Shown here piece after piece: positions 38,863 to 51,827 of a stretch of DNA of 64,000 nt. The stretch is from the NCBI GenBank assembly GCA_905331475.1, contig CAJNYU010004349.1, positions 20,457 to 84,456 of the forward strand, given 5' to 3'. How positions within the stretch are numbered: position 1 is the stretch's first letter; each line of letters starts with the position of its first letter. The notes under the pieces were generated by a model, which was not told the origin of the DNA, did not search any database, and saw nothing but the letters and a program-made list of their open reading frames with translations. The position numbers were made by a program, and so were the translations under genes. This stretch comes from Rotaria socialis (Eukaryota; Rotifera; Eurotatoria; Philodinida; Philodinidae).

Positions 38863-41800
38863 AGCAAAACATAAATATCTATAATATTTTATTTATTGTT
38901 TACTTCGGATGTAATATTCTATTTACATTGCCCTGTTTATTGTGGCGAGTCGGATACCTGCAATTTACACTTGACTGACTTGTTGTTTAAATTTTGTTGT
39001 CTGCTCGTTTCGTAGATGTAATATTAAATTTAGTATCAAACTAATTATATTTATACGTATACACATGACCTATTGTATCGTGAAAAAAAGAATATCTGCG
39101 TTTTACTATATTAAATAGTAACAAACACAAGTTTTTCTGATTCTATCAACATTTGAAAGTTTAGTTAGATGATTCGTCCTATTGACTTCATAGTTGATAT
39201 TGATAGATTGATGGGTACATCGGCGAGGCATATAATAAAACGATCGCAGGCTTCATTTATTTTTTTGTTATCACCTTTCTTTGATTACTATAATAACGTA
39301 CTAAAAAATATATTATGTTTGTCAAGGTTAAGCTCTTGTTTTAACACAACGTGAATATAATTTTGCGTCTAGCTATGAATAAGGCAATAGACGGCTAGAT
39401 TTCGATTATTGATATGTGTTGTTTACGTTGGGACTCAGCAAAATGTTTTTTTATTCACTATCATCTGCTGATTATTTTTCGTCGATGATTTGGTGTTTTT
39501 CGTATAATCGACAATCGTTCGATAAATGTTTATTTCGGAATGAAACTGTTAGTATGATTGAAATACGTTTGATGCTGTTAGGAAAGAAATAATTTTCTCG
39601 CCCGAATAAATGTCAAATTATATTCTATATGTAAATATCAATTAGATTTAGATTTAAAAGTAAAATTTTGTTCCAAATAAATAGTAATTCCCCGATTTTC
39701 ATAGTATCAAATGAAAACATTTATTCTGATTCGTTGGTTCGTGAATTTGAAAACCGACATCGAATCTGCCAATGAAGGTAACCATGAAGAAAATACATAT
39801 GTATGAATATTAAGATGACGAGAAAAGATTAATTTTTCCGCGAAAATACAGCATGTATAAGAGTACAAAAACTTCGTCATATACAATAGGTTACTTACGA
39901 TCTCCAATCGCAGAACGAAAAAACATAAATTTTGCTTTTCACAGAAAGAGCTAATGTATTTTTCTTTTTAGAATCTAGACGATACCATGAATCAATCATA
40001 TATTAACCTATTTTATTGTCGTTTAGAAATTTATTTAAGTCAACAAGATATAGTATGAAAATACATACGGTCGCAATTGATCGAAAATGTAAAAGCGAGA
40101 CAAATTTGACGATTACCGTGACTAGGCATACTGTGATAAACGATTGATTGGCACGTTAATATAGGAATGTTTTAACTTGAAAAGCAAAATGATTGCTACC
40201 CCCATACGAAAACCTTTCCTTTTGCTACCAAGAATAGATCCAAAATTTATTTCTCTCAAAATATTATCTAGTTTAATGAATAAACAGAAAAAGTACCTAG
40301 TCGATATAAAAACGAAAACAAGTCTAATAAGAACGTTGATCAACGTAGATATTCCAAAGTAAACATGTAAAATTGTCAATAGATACCATGACAAAATCGC
40401 TATCATACTGTTGTTGTTGTTGTTGTTCCTGTTGTCAAAGATAATTAATAGCGGTAAAATAAAACTTGTATTTCTAATTTTCTTCGAAAAAGAATAAAAT
40501 ACAAGAATCATTCTTATCGGTGAGTTGGATGTGCAAGTAAGTTTTGAAGCAACAACTTGAGTGTCTTCGTTTTGTCATTTTATGACACAGGAGAACTTTT
40601 ATCGACGATTATGTAAAGGCTAAAGAACTTTATTTGATTCTTTCACTAAGAGTTTTGTTTTTATTTTGGACCAACAAAAATTCATCGGAGAAAATCTGGT
40701 TAACATGACTCGTGTTATCCTTCGTACAAGACATTATGAAATGTCGAATTATGAGTTATGCCACAACTATTAACTAGCCAAAGAAAAACAAGATAGTTAT
40801 ATTCGAAATTGAAATTTTTCAGCAATATATTGTGACGCTCATTACTCAATACATTTTACTTGCTGCTATCTTTCCAACGCATATTTGTCTATGATTTTAT
40901 CAATCATTTGAAAATCCATCCGTTGAAGCGCGAAACGATAAACAAACATCGACAAGGACAATTAATTGGAGTGAAAGTGCTTTTCTATGCACTTTCGTTG
41001 AGTTCGGAAATATTAATCCTACAATGCAAATATGATAGTAACGTTCATAGTCTTTTAGTGACTCACATTCTCAAAGTTTTCTATTATGCCTTTTTGTGAT
41101 ATGAAATAGTTACTTAGAGGGACACAGTGTTTTTTCCCAGTATTACTATCGTATTTTAGTTTAGTCTAATTATCATTTGATAACAGTTGACGATTCGATA
41201 CAAAATTTTTGTAATGAAGAATTGAAAATGATCTGAGGTAATTGTATGCTAGACAGGTAGAAGAAAATCGAATAGACAAAAATCAATTCAATTAGATGAT
41301 ATCAAATGATAAATTCCCACCTCGTACAAAAGGATGCGTAAAAATAACCTTACCTTATCGTATGAAAAGTAAACATATAATACTTTTTCGTGCTAAGAGA
41401 TAAAATAGAACATTACTTTTCGACGGTGAGAAGTATGTCTAGTCCCATGAAATTTAGTATTCGTTCTATGTTGAAAAATAAGGGATTTTCAGTGAAAAAG
41501 ATATCAATTCTTACGCTCTTTCCCTTGACATTTTTCATTAGTAGAAAAGGTCATTTTAATTATTCAACTGATTTCATGACAATATCAAACGGGCACAAGC
41601 AGTGTATATAAACAAATTTTAAAGATATGAAATATTGTTTTAATTTCTCAGATGATGAGATTTTGTGTTCAGACGTGAGCTGTGTTTTTATTTCGATTTG
41701 AATGATTGCATGCAATCTGATGCACATGTGCATACGAAATCGATTGATTCAAATTTTGTTATGAATAATGTAATTTTTAACTGATGTTCCTTTTGTGTGA

Positions 41801-42255
41801 TTGATCCATGGCATTCCTGGCAAAAAAAATCCATTATTTGATTGTTTTGAGTACTTTGGTTTTTACAGAAAAGCACGCAAACATAGAACGGCTACAGCTG
41901 TGCGTATGCAAACAGAAGACAGAATAAGTATAATCTGGCAGAAAGCGCTTTTGTTGTCAACAAGAAAAAAAATTTTCTTTTTTAAATAAACGATGCCGTA
42001 CCACTTAACGTGTTATGCTAGATCGTTGGCAGGCATAATGCGATTCATTCTTTGCTGATTGAATGAGAAAAAAATTTCAAGTGCAACGCCGTGTTGTATG
42101 CACTTCACTTGTTTATTTTTGCAAACGAAATCACACAAACGCTGCCGTATATAAAAGCAAATAATATTTTTTGAAACTTAAATAGACGATTGACAATATT
42201 TTTGTGTGCCGTTGCTTCACTGAAAATAAAATATTTTACAGTTAAAAACGAGATC
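38863..42255. other. Intergenic between ETS and CAP genes
   Basis: No coding pattern beyond short random frames. A GTT microsatellite lies at about 40409-40427. An acceptor-like TTTTACAG (AG 42240-42241) precedes the CAP gene start by 14 bases. Confidence 0.5.
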
Positions 42256-43235
42256 ATGACTCTTTCGGCTACTCAATTGGGTCTCTGTCTTCAGTCCTAT
42301 TGGTACATGTGGTAAGTATAACTAATTGAAAGCGAATACATTCAATCAATCAGTGAATCACTTTCAGGTTAACTAGTGGCTTATCGGGATTGGTTTTTAT
42401 CGGTATTGATATTGGTAAGATAGATATTGTTAATTTCTTAGATACTGAGAAGAAGTTTTAAATACCAAAGGCATTGCTGCATTTTTCATGGCAAAATTTA
42501 AAAAGAAAAATGGACCAGCGCGTGAACGTCCACCAAGCACTGCTCAAAATCGACCGATGACTCCTATTGAAATTGATAACATCGATTATTCGTATAGACA
42601 AAATACAAGTAGAGGCTCTGCTACACGAAGCACTTCTGGTTTAATATCAAGTATGATTTTATTGTACATGAAATCCAATAATATGTTTTCTATAGATAAC
42701 TCCAGTTCGACGGATGATGTTGAAGATTTTGCTCAAACAACCTGTCAATTAGTGAATGAAATACGCAAGCAGTATGATGCTCCATCCGTGGAAGTAGACG
42801 ATCAGCTAACTGTTATTGCTCAAGATTGGGCTAATCAAATGGCTCTTACTGGTAAATTAGAACATAGACCTCTTGAATATCGGAATTTTGGACGGCAATC
42901 ACTTGGTGAAAATTTCATCGCTGTCTTTAAGAAAGAATTAACAGGTTAACTATTCTGCTTTCATTAAACGCATAAATGAAGATTTTATTAATCTGTTTTT
43001 AGCTAATAGAATGCTACGAAAATGGTTGAAAGAAGGAAGTGTATACAGATTTGGTCATGATGGAGGTAGAGAAACCAACAATTTTACACAATTAGTTTGG
43101 CATGGATCACGAGAAATTGGTGTTGGTCGAGCTCAATCACCTGATGGGAATTGGTGGTATGGCGTCGTTGTATTTGACCCGCCTGGTAACATTCCAAATC
43201 AATATGCACAGCATGTAACACTACCACGCACATAA
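42256..43235 (+). CDS. CAP (SCP/TAPS) domain protein with N-terminal membrane segment, GAPR-1-like
   Basis: Protein of 254 residues in five exons: 42256-42311, 42368-42414, 42471-42650, 42696-42944, 43003-43235. Residues about 20-40 (LTSGLSGLVFIGIDIGIAA) form a membrane helix followed by FMAKFKKK, so it is probably membrane-anchored with the CAP domain on the side of the lysines; no classical signal peptide. The CAP domain (about 105-250) shows LVNEIRKQYDAP, LEHRPLEY (H151), SLGENF (E166), NNFTQLVWHGSREIGVG and WWYGVVVFDPPGNIPNQY. The Golgi-type GAPR-1/GLIPR2 group is closest in layout. The usual second His before FTQ is Asn (N204), so the classical CAP metal/catalytic cleft is incomplete. 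Exon 3 uses an AAAG acceptor, the only one that keeps the frame open. AATAAA at 43428-43433. Confidence 0.87.
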
Positions 43236-46022
43236 AATTTGATTGAAAATCAAAGACAGACTTTTTTCTCTTCTCTTTGAACAACAAAACAAATCGAATC
43301 AATTATTATTTTTTGCTCCTCCTAAAACTATAATTCATTCGAGTCATTCATTAAGAAATATCGCTTCTTTACACTTGAAAAAAAAATAGAAGACTGTATA
43401 TATTTTAATTTCTAAAGTGTAATTTTGAATAAAAATTATGATTCTCTAATTATTCGTCTTAGAAAAATCAACAGTGAACCGCTTTTTCATGAAGAAGAAC
43501 TTTGTTTTTAATGCTTTGAACGATTTCTGAAAAAAAGAATTTCGAAAACTGCGTTTACATTTAGTATCAAGTATTCCTCTCTGTCATTTCAGAGTCTGTC
43601 GCAAAGAGAAAGATTCAAGAATAATTTCATCTCGTACGCTCGGCGTCTAAATTTAAGATCATTTATCATTGGATTCTTAACATTTACGTCTGAATAACAT
43701 AATATATAAAATTCATTTATGCACTTTTTGGTTTAAATGACGTACTGAAAATAAAAAATTCAATGAAATAACCTTGTTCTAAACGTTTACGGTCTTTAAC
43801 TTCTATTATTCAATAAAATAGATGCTTTTTTCTTCGATCGATTCAAGGTGTCTCTTCAATGATGATCGACGAAGCGAATCACAATAGATCAATAATATGA
43901 AAACGATGATTCGATGATTTTGACAGTTCTTCTCCCGCTATCGTGCGTGAGAGTGGTAGATACGTAAACATTGCACGTGTTGAATGTGTACTTAGACCTT
44001 TTCCTTACTCATATTTGATGTTGATGTTTCGAAACTACGTCGCACAATATAGATCGCATCGCAGAGCAACAAGAGTGTAATTTGATGAACCGCGATTCGA
44101 TATAATGCATTGAGATTGAAGCACTACTATTATTTCATCATTGGTTTGTAACCGACCGAGATGAACACGGATCAAAGTCAAATCGATATCCGTCACTTTT
44201 TTTTCTATAAAATTTTTATCTTGTCTTCTTAGTTCGATGTAAAAATATTTGAAGCTAATAAAATATGCAAAACAAAAATTGTATGGCAAAGAACTCATTT
44301 TACTATAGTTAGAATGATAATTTCATTGTGATTTTTTTATTTTAAATAAAAAACTAAAAACAAATGAAAATACAAATTATTCGAATCAATGTCGATTTAT
44401 CATCAGTATTTCATATAAATGTTGATATTCATGTTTTGTTTTGTCGATTGATAATACAATTTTGTGGAACTCACATATATTTTCGAAGAAAATAGTGAGT
44501 GTAAGTTGAATTGTTAGGTTTTTGCGGCTCCCCTGTACCCCACCCCCTCCCCATTACAGACGTAAAATATAAAAAAACTAACACTTAGATGCACTAATTA
44601 GAAATTNTTGGAAATTTCAGAAATTTCGGAAATTGTATAATTTTGGGAAGTACCAAACAATTTAGAACACAAGTACTTGAAATTTCCAAAACTTCCAAAA
44701 TTTCCTTTTTTGGAAGTCTGAACACTGCTGTACAGAAGCGAGCAACTAGTTTATGTTACTATTACACTCGTTACTTCTACCACGTACAATAAACAGATGA
44801 AGATTTTAATCTTTTTTTTTTCTCACATGAATACCTTAATATAGAGCTTGAATCCACTTTAGTGTATTTACAATTCGCAACTTTTCCATCCACTGGGAAG
44901 CGTTTATCAAATTTTCGTTTATGAGAAAATGTATCAATTTCTCACCTGATAATACGAAAAAATATAAATTTCTCAACAATATTGTCAGCTATATCTTAAA
45001 TACTGTTTAAACTATTATCATTCACAATATTTCTCAATGAAACCACTAAACACTTCAGCATACCGACATATTCTAAACAAGAAGTTTCTTATACGGTCTC
45101 TCTAGTAATATTTCCTATTGATAGATTCAATAAACTTCAAATGTTAAAAAGGTTTTATTATCTTATTTTTGAACAAAATATGATCTCACTAGATTGAAAA
45201 AATAAAACTTCTATTTGATCAGTATCTAACTGACCGAGATATGTGAGTTCCACATTTTAGCCCGCACGGGGCTGTGCTGAAAAGCTTTTCTATAATAACT
45301 TTTGTTTTCTATTGATTTAATTTCAGCGAAAATCTCTTCCAAAAAAAACGAATCACACAATACTTCTTACTTCTTCGTGAATTTTTATTTAATTGCTGAT
45401 GTATTACCTTTGTAGAAATCAAACTAATAGAATATTTTAACGTTAAGGCTTTCATATGGAAAATTATATCGTTTACAAGAGGTCTATTTCGAACAATGAA
45501 TCATTCATGGATTTGATTACTAAAGTAAATACGAAATAAAGTTTTACAAATATGGTTTCTAGTGCTTACAGCTGAAAATTTTGGTCACTTTACAAACGTT
45601 TCACTCTCTGGTATTCGATATACTAATATGTTTGTCATAGGAATGAACCAAAATACATCTTGCCACAAGTTGCAATTTCATTAAGATGCCTATAATTTTA
45701 TAAGAAAAGATTTAAGAACATTTATTTTGCTGTATTATTTAGTTAACATTTCAATTGGATGTACACCGCGTGCAATTATAGAAATCTATTAGCTACTTCT
45801 AATGGTTTATTGTTCATACATTTTGAATGATTCAGTTCTTAAAATTATTTCTAAGCGTTGCATTCAATCAATATTATATTTCAATGACTTCATAAAATTT
45901 AATATTACTACAAACACACTAACAATTAAAATAGAGAACAATAACAGTAAAGAAAACAAATAGATTCACATGAAGAATCTAAAATGAGTACAATTTTACC
46001 AGTCAATAGAATGAGAAAAAAA
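43236..46022. other. Gene-free region with one undetermined base
   Basis: AT-rich, no coding exons. Contains an N at 44607 next to short repeats of GGAAATTTC type (44606-44710), suggesting a polymorphic or difficult stretch. A GC-rich motif CCCCCTCCCC at 44543-44552 resembles the ends of the TTAA-type elements. Confidence 0.45.
43428..43433 (+). promoter_or_regulatory. Polyadenylation signal of the CAP gene
   Basis: AATAAA about 190 bases after the stop codon. Confidence 0.45.
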
Positions 46023-46399
46023 CCAACGGGGAGCAAACTGATTTTCAGGCATAGAAATCACTAGAAATAATCATGCATTAAAGATGTGAATAAAGACTCA
46101 GTTATTAGAAATTACAAGAAAAAAATGTAAATAAATATAACTCACAGAAATTTTCGAACTATACAGTGAAAGAAAATATTGATTACTGATGATTTTTACT
46201 AATTTCCTTTTTCTTCAGAATGTACAATGTTTTCAGTGACCACTGTTGATTTCTCATAATTTTTCAACATTTCTGAACGTTTCCAATGATTTCTGCTGGT
46301 TTGCAATGATCATATAAAAACTGATCTCCAGTCATAGAAATCACTAGAAATCATAAAAAAATCAAAAAGAATCATGGAAATCAGTTTGTTCCCCCTTGG
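46023..46399. mobile_element. MITE-like element with inverted ends
   Basis: The left end reads CCAACGGGGAGCAAACTGAT and the reverse complement of the right end reads CCAAGGGGGAACAAACTGAT: 18 of 20 positions agree. A 19-base segment, CATAGAAATCACTAGAAAT, is repeated identically in the same direction at 46050-46068 and 46333-46351. The element is 377 bp, AT-rich, with no coding frame; both flanks are A runs, so a target duplication cannot be read. It looks like a small non-autonomous DNA transposon. Confidence 0.65.
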
Positions 46400-46735
46400 A
46401 AAAAAAACACTCAAATGTACTCACTGCGGACCCACATATCTGTATACTACTTAGAGTTCGAAGACTTTCTCCATGTAACCATACATGTATTAGCAACTTC
46501 TATCGTAAAGAGTTTCGATATCATTAGATGACGTTGTATTTTACTGTGTTAACGATAAAATTATCAACAGCTATTAATATTCGAATCTTATGAAGTAGAA
46601 CTTGATGATATATGAATTATTAAATAGACAATGACATTTTCTACAAACGTACACACTCTCTAGTTAAAAATCACAGGAAAACTGTCGGCCACCTTTTCAG
46701 ATGGGGATTCTATTTTTGAAGATGTATGCCAGCAT

Positions 46736-47044
46736 TCAACCCCATTTGAATATGGATGACATTAGATCACTCCCATCAACTTTATACGTCTCCAGGTATT
46801 TTTTTGATACGGGATAACGAAGAAAAACGGTTCGCAGCTCTTCTATAATTTGGCGACATTCAACAGCAGTTATACATGAATTAAACAGTCGATATTGTAC
46901 TGCTTCTGCTTCTTTTATAACTTCTTCCCAGCCAGGTTCATTCGGTACTTCCCATTCATGATTGTTATAAACAATCCGTTGCATTGTCGGTCTTGATAAG
47001 CCCATGTCCACTAGTAGAAGCATCCAAATAATAATAATAAACAT
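46736..47044 (-). CDS. Small secreted protein, unknown family
   Basis: Uninterrupted frame of 102 residues from a true ATG (47044) to TGA (46736-46738). The first 18 residues, MFIIIIWMLLLVDMGLSR, form a convincing signal peptide. The mature part is polar and predicted helical (WEEVIKEAEAVQYRL, CRQIIEELRTVFLR), with just two cysteines spaced as CITAVEC, and ends SSIFKWG. I do not recognise the family. Codon use and composition look protein-like compared with the random frames around it. It is isolated in repeat-bearing DNA between a MITE and a GC-rich repeat motif. It could be a one-exon gene or the last exon of a longer one. Confidence 0.5.
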   Translation of the reverse strand: MFIIIIWMLLLVDMGLSRPTMQRIVYNNHEWEVPNEPGWEEVIKEAEAVQYRLFNSCITAVECRQIIEELRTVFLRYPVSKKYLETYKVDGSDLMSSIFKWG

Positions 47045-50000
47045 GTTTACCGGTTGAAACTATGATAATTTAGTCGCAAAAATGTGTTGTTTCCTACAAT
47101 CACTTGCGATACAAGTGAGCAATATCTAAAATATATCACAATTTTCGTTTGGCCTCAATAATACTAAATAATTCTCTAGTAAAATAAGCTTATATACTGT
47201 TTTTATTTTTCGCTTATTAATATTTTTCTTAGAAAAACAAAATACCCACGCAAGAGAACTACTACACTTTCTCTGAATCATACTCACTCTATATCATAGG
47301 ATTGTAAGTCAGAGTTAAAAAAAACGTGCAGCCTGCATGTTTTCAAGAGCATTTGCCAACTTGAGAATGGCGGTCTGACGCAATGACCACTCAAAGTAAA
47401 TAGAGTAAAACATCAGATTGACTGAATTTTTTGATTCAGCACACTCAAAATGAAGAAAAAGGGAAAGGGGAAAATCGGTGAAAAATAAAAAGAGGTCGAT
47501 GATTTGTTTTTCGCGCCTGTCTTCGAAATTTCGACATGACAACACATCCTTACGTCATACACTGCTATGATTTCGTACGTTTTAATCCGCATTTGTCATT
47601 TTTCACGTTCTCCCAATAATATTCTCTTTTTTAAATGTATTTTCTCATCAGAACTTAAGGATTCACCTATTCCAATATGCGTATTTGTTTTAGGCTTCAG
47701 CGCTTGTAATACATATAGAGGGGGAGGGGGCGATATGGAGAAATGAATCAATATGTTGCTCTTTTGATTTCATGACACGATTGTCAAGAACGTTACTAGG
47801 GGGATTCCTTTTTCTGTAAATTTGCGCTGTTAGTTTTCTTTCGTCACTGTGTCAATAATGTCGTTCCGTTAGATTCAACGTCATTCAGGTTGAATTAAAG
47901 AGAGTGAATGAAACTGTCAATAGTCATAATTGATTTTTAAATGTTAGTTCTATGTGATAGTGAACTATCTAAAAGTATACTTATCTTAACTTGTATTACC
48001 AGTATGGTAGACATAATATTTTTAAAAAGCAACACTAGAAGTCTTCTTTGGCCAAGTAAAATTATAGAATGATCTAAAAATGCGTTGTAAAAGCACATGA
48101 TTTTTCGTTCAAACCAGTTTTGTCAAAAGAACAGAAGACCTACTTATATATTTATATATGCATAATTTTTGATTCTCATGCCAAGCAAGAAACTAATATC
48201 CAAATAATAGTGCGAATTGTCAAGGACACTCGCTTTCAAATGTATTCTTTGTCAAACTTTCATAGGTAGACTCTTTTAAAGAAAGGTTTCTACAAAAGCA
48301 AAGCACAGCATGTTTTTCCAGCTTCTAGGTTACAGTAAAAAGAAATTCTTAACATTACTACCCATAAATGAATAATAGCTAATGGAGAATACTCAACTGA
48401 AATAGTCTACTACACATTCATTTAGTTCATGCCTAGTCCGCGGTATGCAAACGGAATAAAACAATTGAACAATAGCTTTATTCAGATATTTGATTTGATA
48501 ATGCCTGAGATGCGGCTGACCTTCTAATGGCAAGCTATAGTTGTATAGCAGCGAAGAGTTATCTTTAAGCAGTGCAAATAACAAAGTGCCCTTAGAGTCA
48601 CTCCATATCTAAATGAAACTCACCGACATAAGATATATTAATCAAAAATGGATTTGGATTACATATGATGGAAAACTCTTACGCTTAGAAGTAAAGCAGA
48701 ACAAATAATTCTAATATCTTAATAATACGATTATTTCATTTTAGTTCAAATATGAATTCTAACGTCTTATAATGAAGATTGCCAGAGTTGCATTTGCGAT
48801 TTATGTCTTATATTCCTGTTCCTTTATTCTTGTTTTTTGCTTTTCAATTTCAGATGAGTGCAATCTTTGCACATATTACAATATAAATTTTCGTTCCTGA
48901 TAGGATACGAGAACCGTATAGTTCGATCGGCTAGTTCACGCGGGATATTGAAAACATGTTTCTATGTAATGTTTTTCTTTCTCTATTTAAAACTATAAAT
49001 AACAGGACTTCGCGTAACTGGCTAAGCTTTAAAGGTGACTTCGCACTAGTTACATATATATATAAGTACGGGAATTCTTTAATGCATGCTCAGATAAATC
49101 CCAGTATCTCTGGTGCCGAGCTGGGTTCATTTGATAGGGATTCCCATTGATTATTCAAGTCCCTATTTCTGAAATATTTCTTTCCAATTTTTTTCAAAAC
49201 ATTAAAAAAATATCACGCACCAATTTAAGTGAATTAAGCATCGTTCTTTTTTACATCGCTCGCAGAAAGAAAGAAAACGGTGTAATAACTCGAACTTTCC
49301 AAATTGACTCATTTTTAAAGACGTCATATAGTTTGTTGATTTTTAACTTCTGTAGTTTTTGATGATATTGCGTAAGTTTTTCTACTACCTTATTTGCTTA
49401 TTTGAATTTTTCCGTGTGAAATATATCTGTTTTCAAATTAAAAACAAATCTCTAGTCTCATAGAAAGATGGAAAATGTGAAAGAAAGGTAAACACAAAGA
49501 CAAAAAAAATGGATAAAATATATAACATTGTCATAATCAATCAGATTTTCATATATACCTGAAAGAAAACTAGAATCAGTGATGGATTCCATTCAAAACT
49601 TGTATAGTACGCAGATATATCTTTTTTTAAATTTATATTTCAATGCTTGCATGACTTGTATTTATTTTATGTGTAAACTCTTTAATCAGTACTTATAGTT
49701 AATTAAGATCTAGTTTATTTAGCTAAATGTTACAACAGAAATATATGCTTAGTTGCCATAAAAATACATACAGTATGCATTTCTTAATAAAATATCATTC
49801 AATAACAAATTATTTGAATTTCAAAAAAATTCATAAAATATTTTTGTAGCATATTAGAAGATTTTCAAAGATAAATCCATGATCGATGTTGCTTGGTAAG
49901 CTTTTCCCACTTTGAGAATCACATAGCTCGACTCGCTTGATGAACACGCCTATTTATGTCAATATTTTTTATTTTGGCATTCTGGATCATTAGTTTTGAG

Positions 50001-50774
50001 TCAACTTAACACTTTCTAAAAATTAAATTTAACATCATCCCGCTCTCTTGTAGACATAGTTTGAAAACATGAAAGGAATCTTTATATGCAAAACCTTATT
50101 ATACACGACTACAGTATCGATATCATGTTCTACTTATCGAAAGACGTTTCGGAATCACTGCTAGAAACGTGAGTACTCCGGTGATTTTTATGAAACCAAT
50201 TAAATGCCACATTATGTCACGTTTAGCGAAAGATTCTTACGGTAATTCTCTGCTATTCACCGACGAAAACATCATACAAAACCGAAACCTATCCTCTATT
50301 TATAATGCCTCGACTAAACACTTACGCTCATTGAATGTACTCATTACACTTAAAATACATATAATGCCTCCACGGCGTGATCACAGTTACGAGTCAAGTC
50401 TTGGGTGGACACCACCAAACGAACTCCATCAATGATCAATGAAGTTATCAAATTTTACATCATGCATTTCATATTTACAATTTGTAGATTAGCGATTACC
50501 TTCAGCATCACTAGAAAAAAAGCAGATTGTCCTATATAATTTTTTCTTTATGCTTTAAAGCAATTGCATAACTTCAACTGAAAAACAAGCTCGTACCTGG
50601 CAAGAAGTTTCGTGTTAAAATTTTCGTGCTTCACCTAAGTGAATGAATTATTTTCAGCATGTGATTCAAACTTCATATCTAGCTTTGAAAGTAAGTGATT
50701 TTGTTCTATGGAATCAACTGGCCTCATATTTTTAATCATATTGTGGGATTTAGTAATCTATCTCAGATAGAAGT
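47045..50774. other. Gene-poor region
   Basis: Only short frames without family resemblance. The motif GAGGGGGAGGGGG at 47718-47730 is identical to the core of the right end of the 50775-51827 element and may mark an old copy. Nothing else seen. Confidence 0.4.
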
Positions 50775-51827
50775 TTAAGGGGGAACCCCCCCTCAGAAAG
50801 TCAAGTTTTGTTAGAAAATTCGATTTTTCAAAAAATGCATTATCTTGTAGCTCTGAGTGTCCTCTTTCAGAATATATATAAATTATATGAAAATGATACA
50901 TATTTAGGCTTTTTTTGCGCGTTTACTCGAAGCCATTGTAGAAATAGTCTAATTTTAGTGAGTTTTTCCTTAGTTACCGTGAATTGGTATCGTTCAAATT
51001 TTGATTCGAGCATTAGAAAACCATCCTGATATCAAATAACATGTTTCTAAGCGGTCTGAGCGCCTGTAAGAAGATTTTGGTAGGTGTTCTTAAGCAACGA
51101 AAACCCTGTGTATGTAAGCGACAGCTATTATTCCAACTGTATCTTCGAATGTAGGGATGTAACACTAGCAGTGCACTACTAGAGTAACGATACAGATTGT
51201 TATTGATCTATATTAGTAATAGATAGTACTTGAGCTGACCATATAATATGTTACAAATATTTACACAGGAACACCATGAACTACCCCACAATGTTGTAAG
51301 TCATTTTTCTCAGCGTCACTTTTTTCTTGTTTTCTGATCACTACGGAACATTTTCTGGGTCTATCGCTCAATGCATACTACTGATTCTCTTTTATTCGAA
51401 AGATCAAATATTTCTCTATAAATTGTAGAGACAGATTTTTAAAATATATTTCGGTTGTTCAGATATTTGAAAATCTTTGAAACAGTTCATAGTAGTTTTC
51501 TATGAGTTTCAGTTTAAAATGACCATTGCAATTGAACGAAGCCGAATAAGAAAAAACTGTTCCTACAATTTCTAGATAAAATATTTTTCTTCATTTAGAA
51601 ACAAAGTTCAGTATTTTACATGCTACCGTACATCGGGAAAATGTTCCGTGCCGGAAGCCCTGTTTTGATGAGTAAAATGAGTATAACTCAATTATTATTG
51701 AAAATGATTGGTTCAAATTTTTATCAGATGCTATTTATAATAGCTTTTATATTTCATGAAATTTTCATCCAAATCTGTTACATCGTTTAGAAGATAGGTT
51801 TCTGAGGGGGAGGGGGTTCCCCCTTAA
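50775..51827. mobile_element. TTAA-bounded DNA transposon, non-autonomous, GC-rich inverted ends
   Basis: Both ends carry TTAA followed by the same inverted sequence. Left: TTAAGGGGGAACCCCC then CCTCAGAAA. Right, reverse-complemented: TTAAGGGGGAACCCCC then TCCCCCTCAGAAA. The interior (about 1.0 kb) is AT-rich with no frame resembling a transposase. TTAA target sites are characteristic of the piggyBac superfamily, so a piggyBac-related MITE is the best guess, though the G-first ends are not the usual piggyBac start. The GGGGGAACCCCC part is itself almost a palindrome. Confidence 0.75.

Noticed and set aside
50169-50435. Plus-strand frame of 88 codons
   Set aside because: No domain, no fitting neighbouring exons; composition is that of the surrounding DNA.
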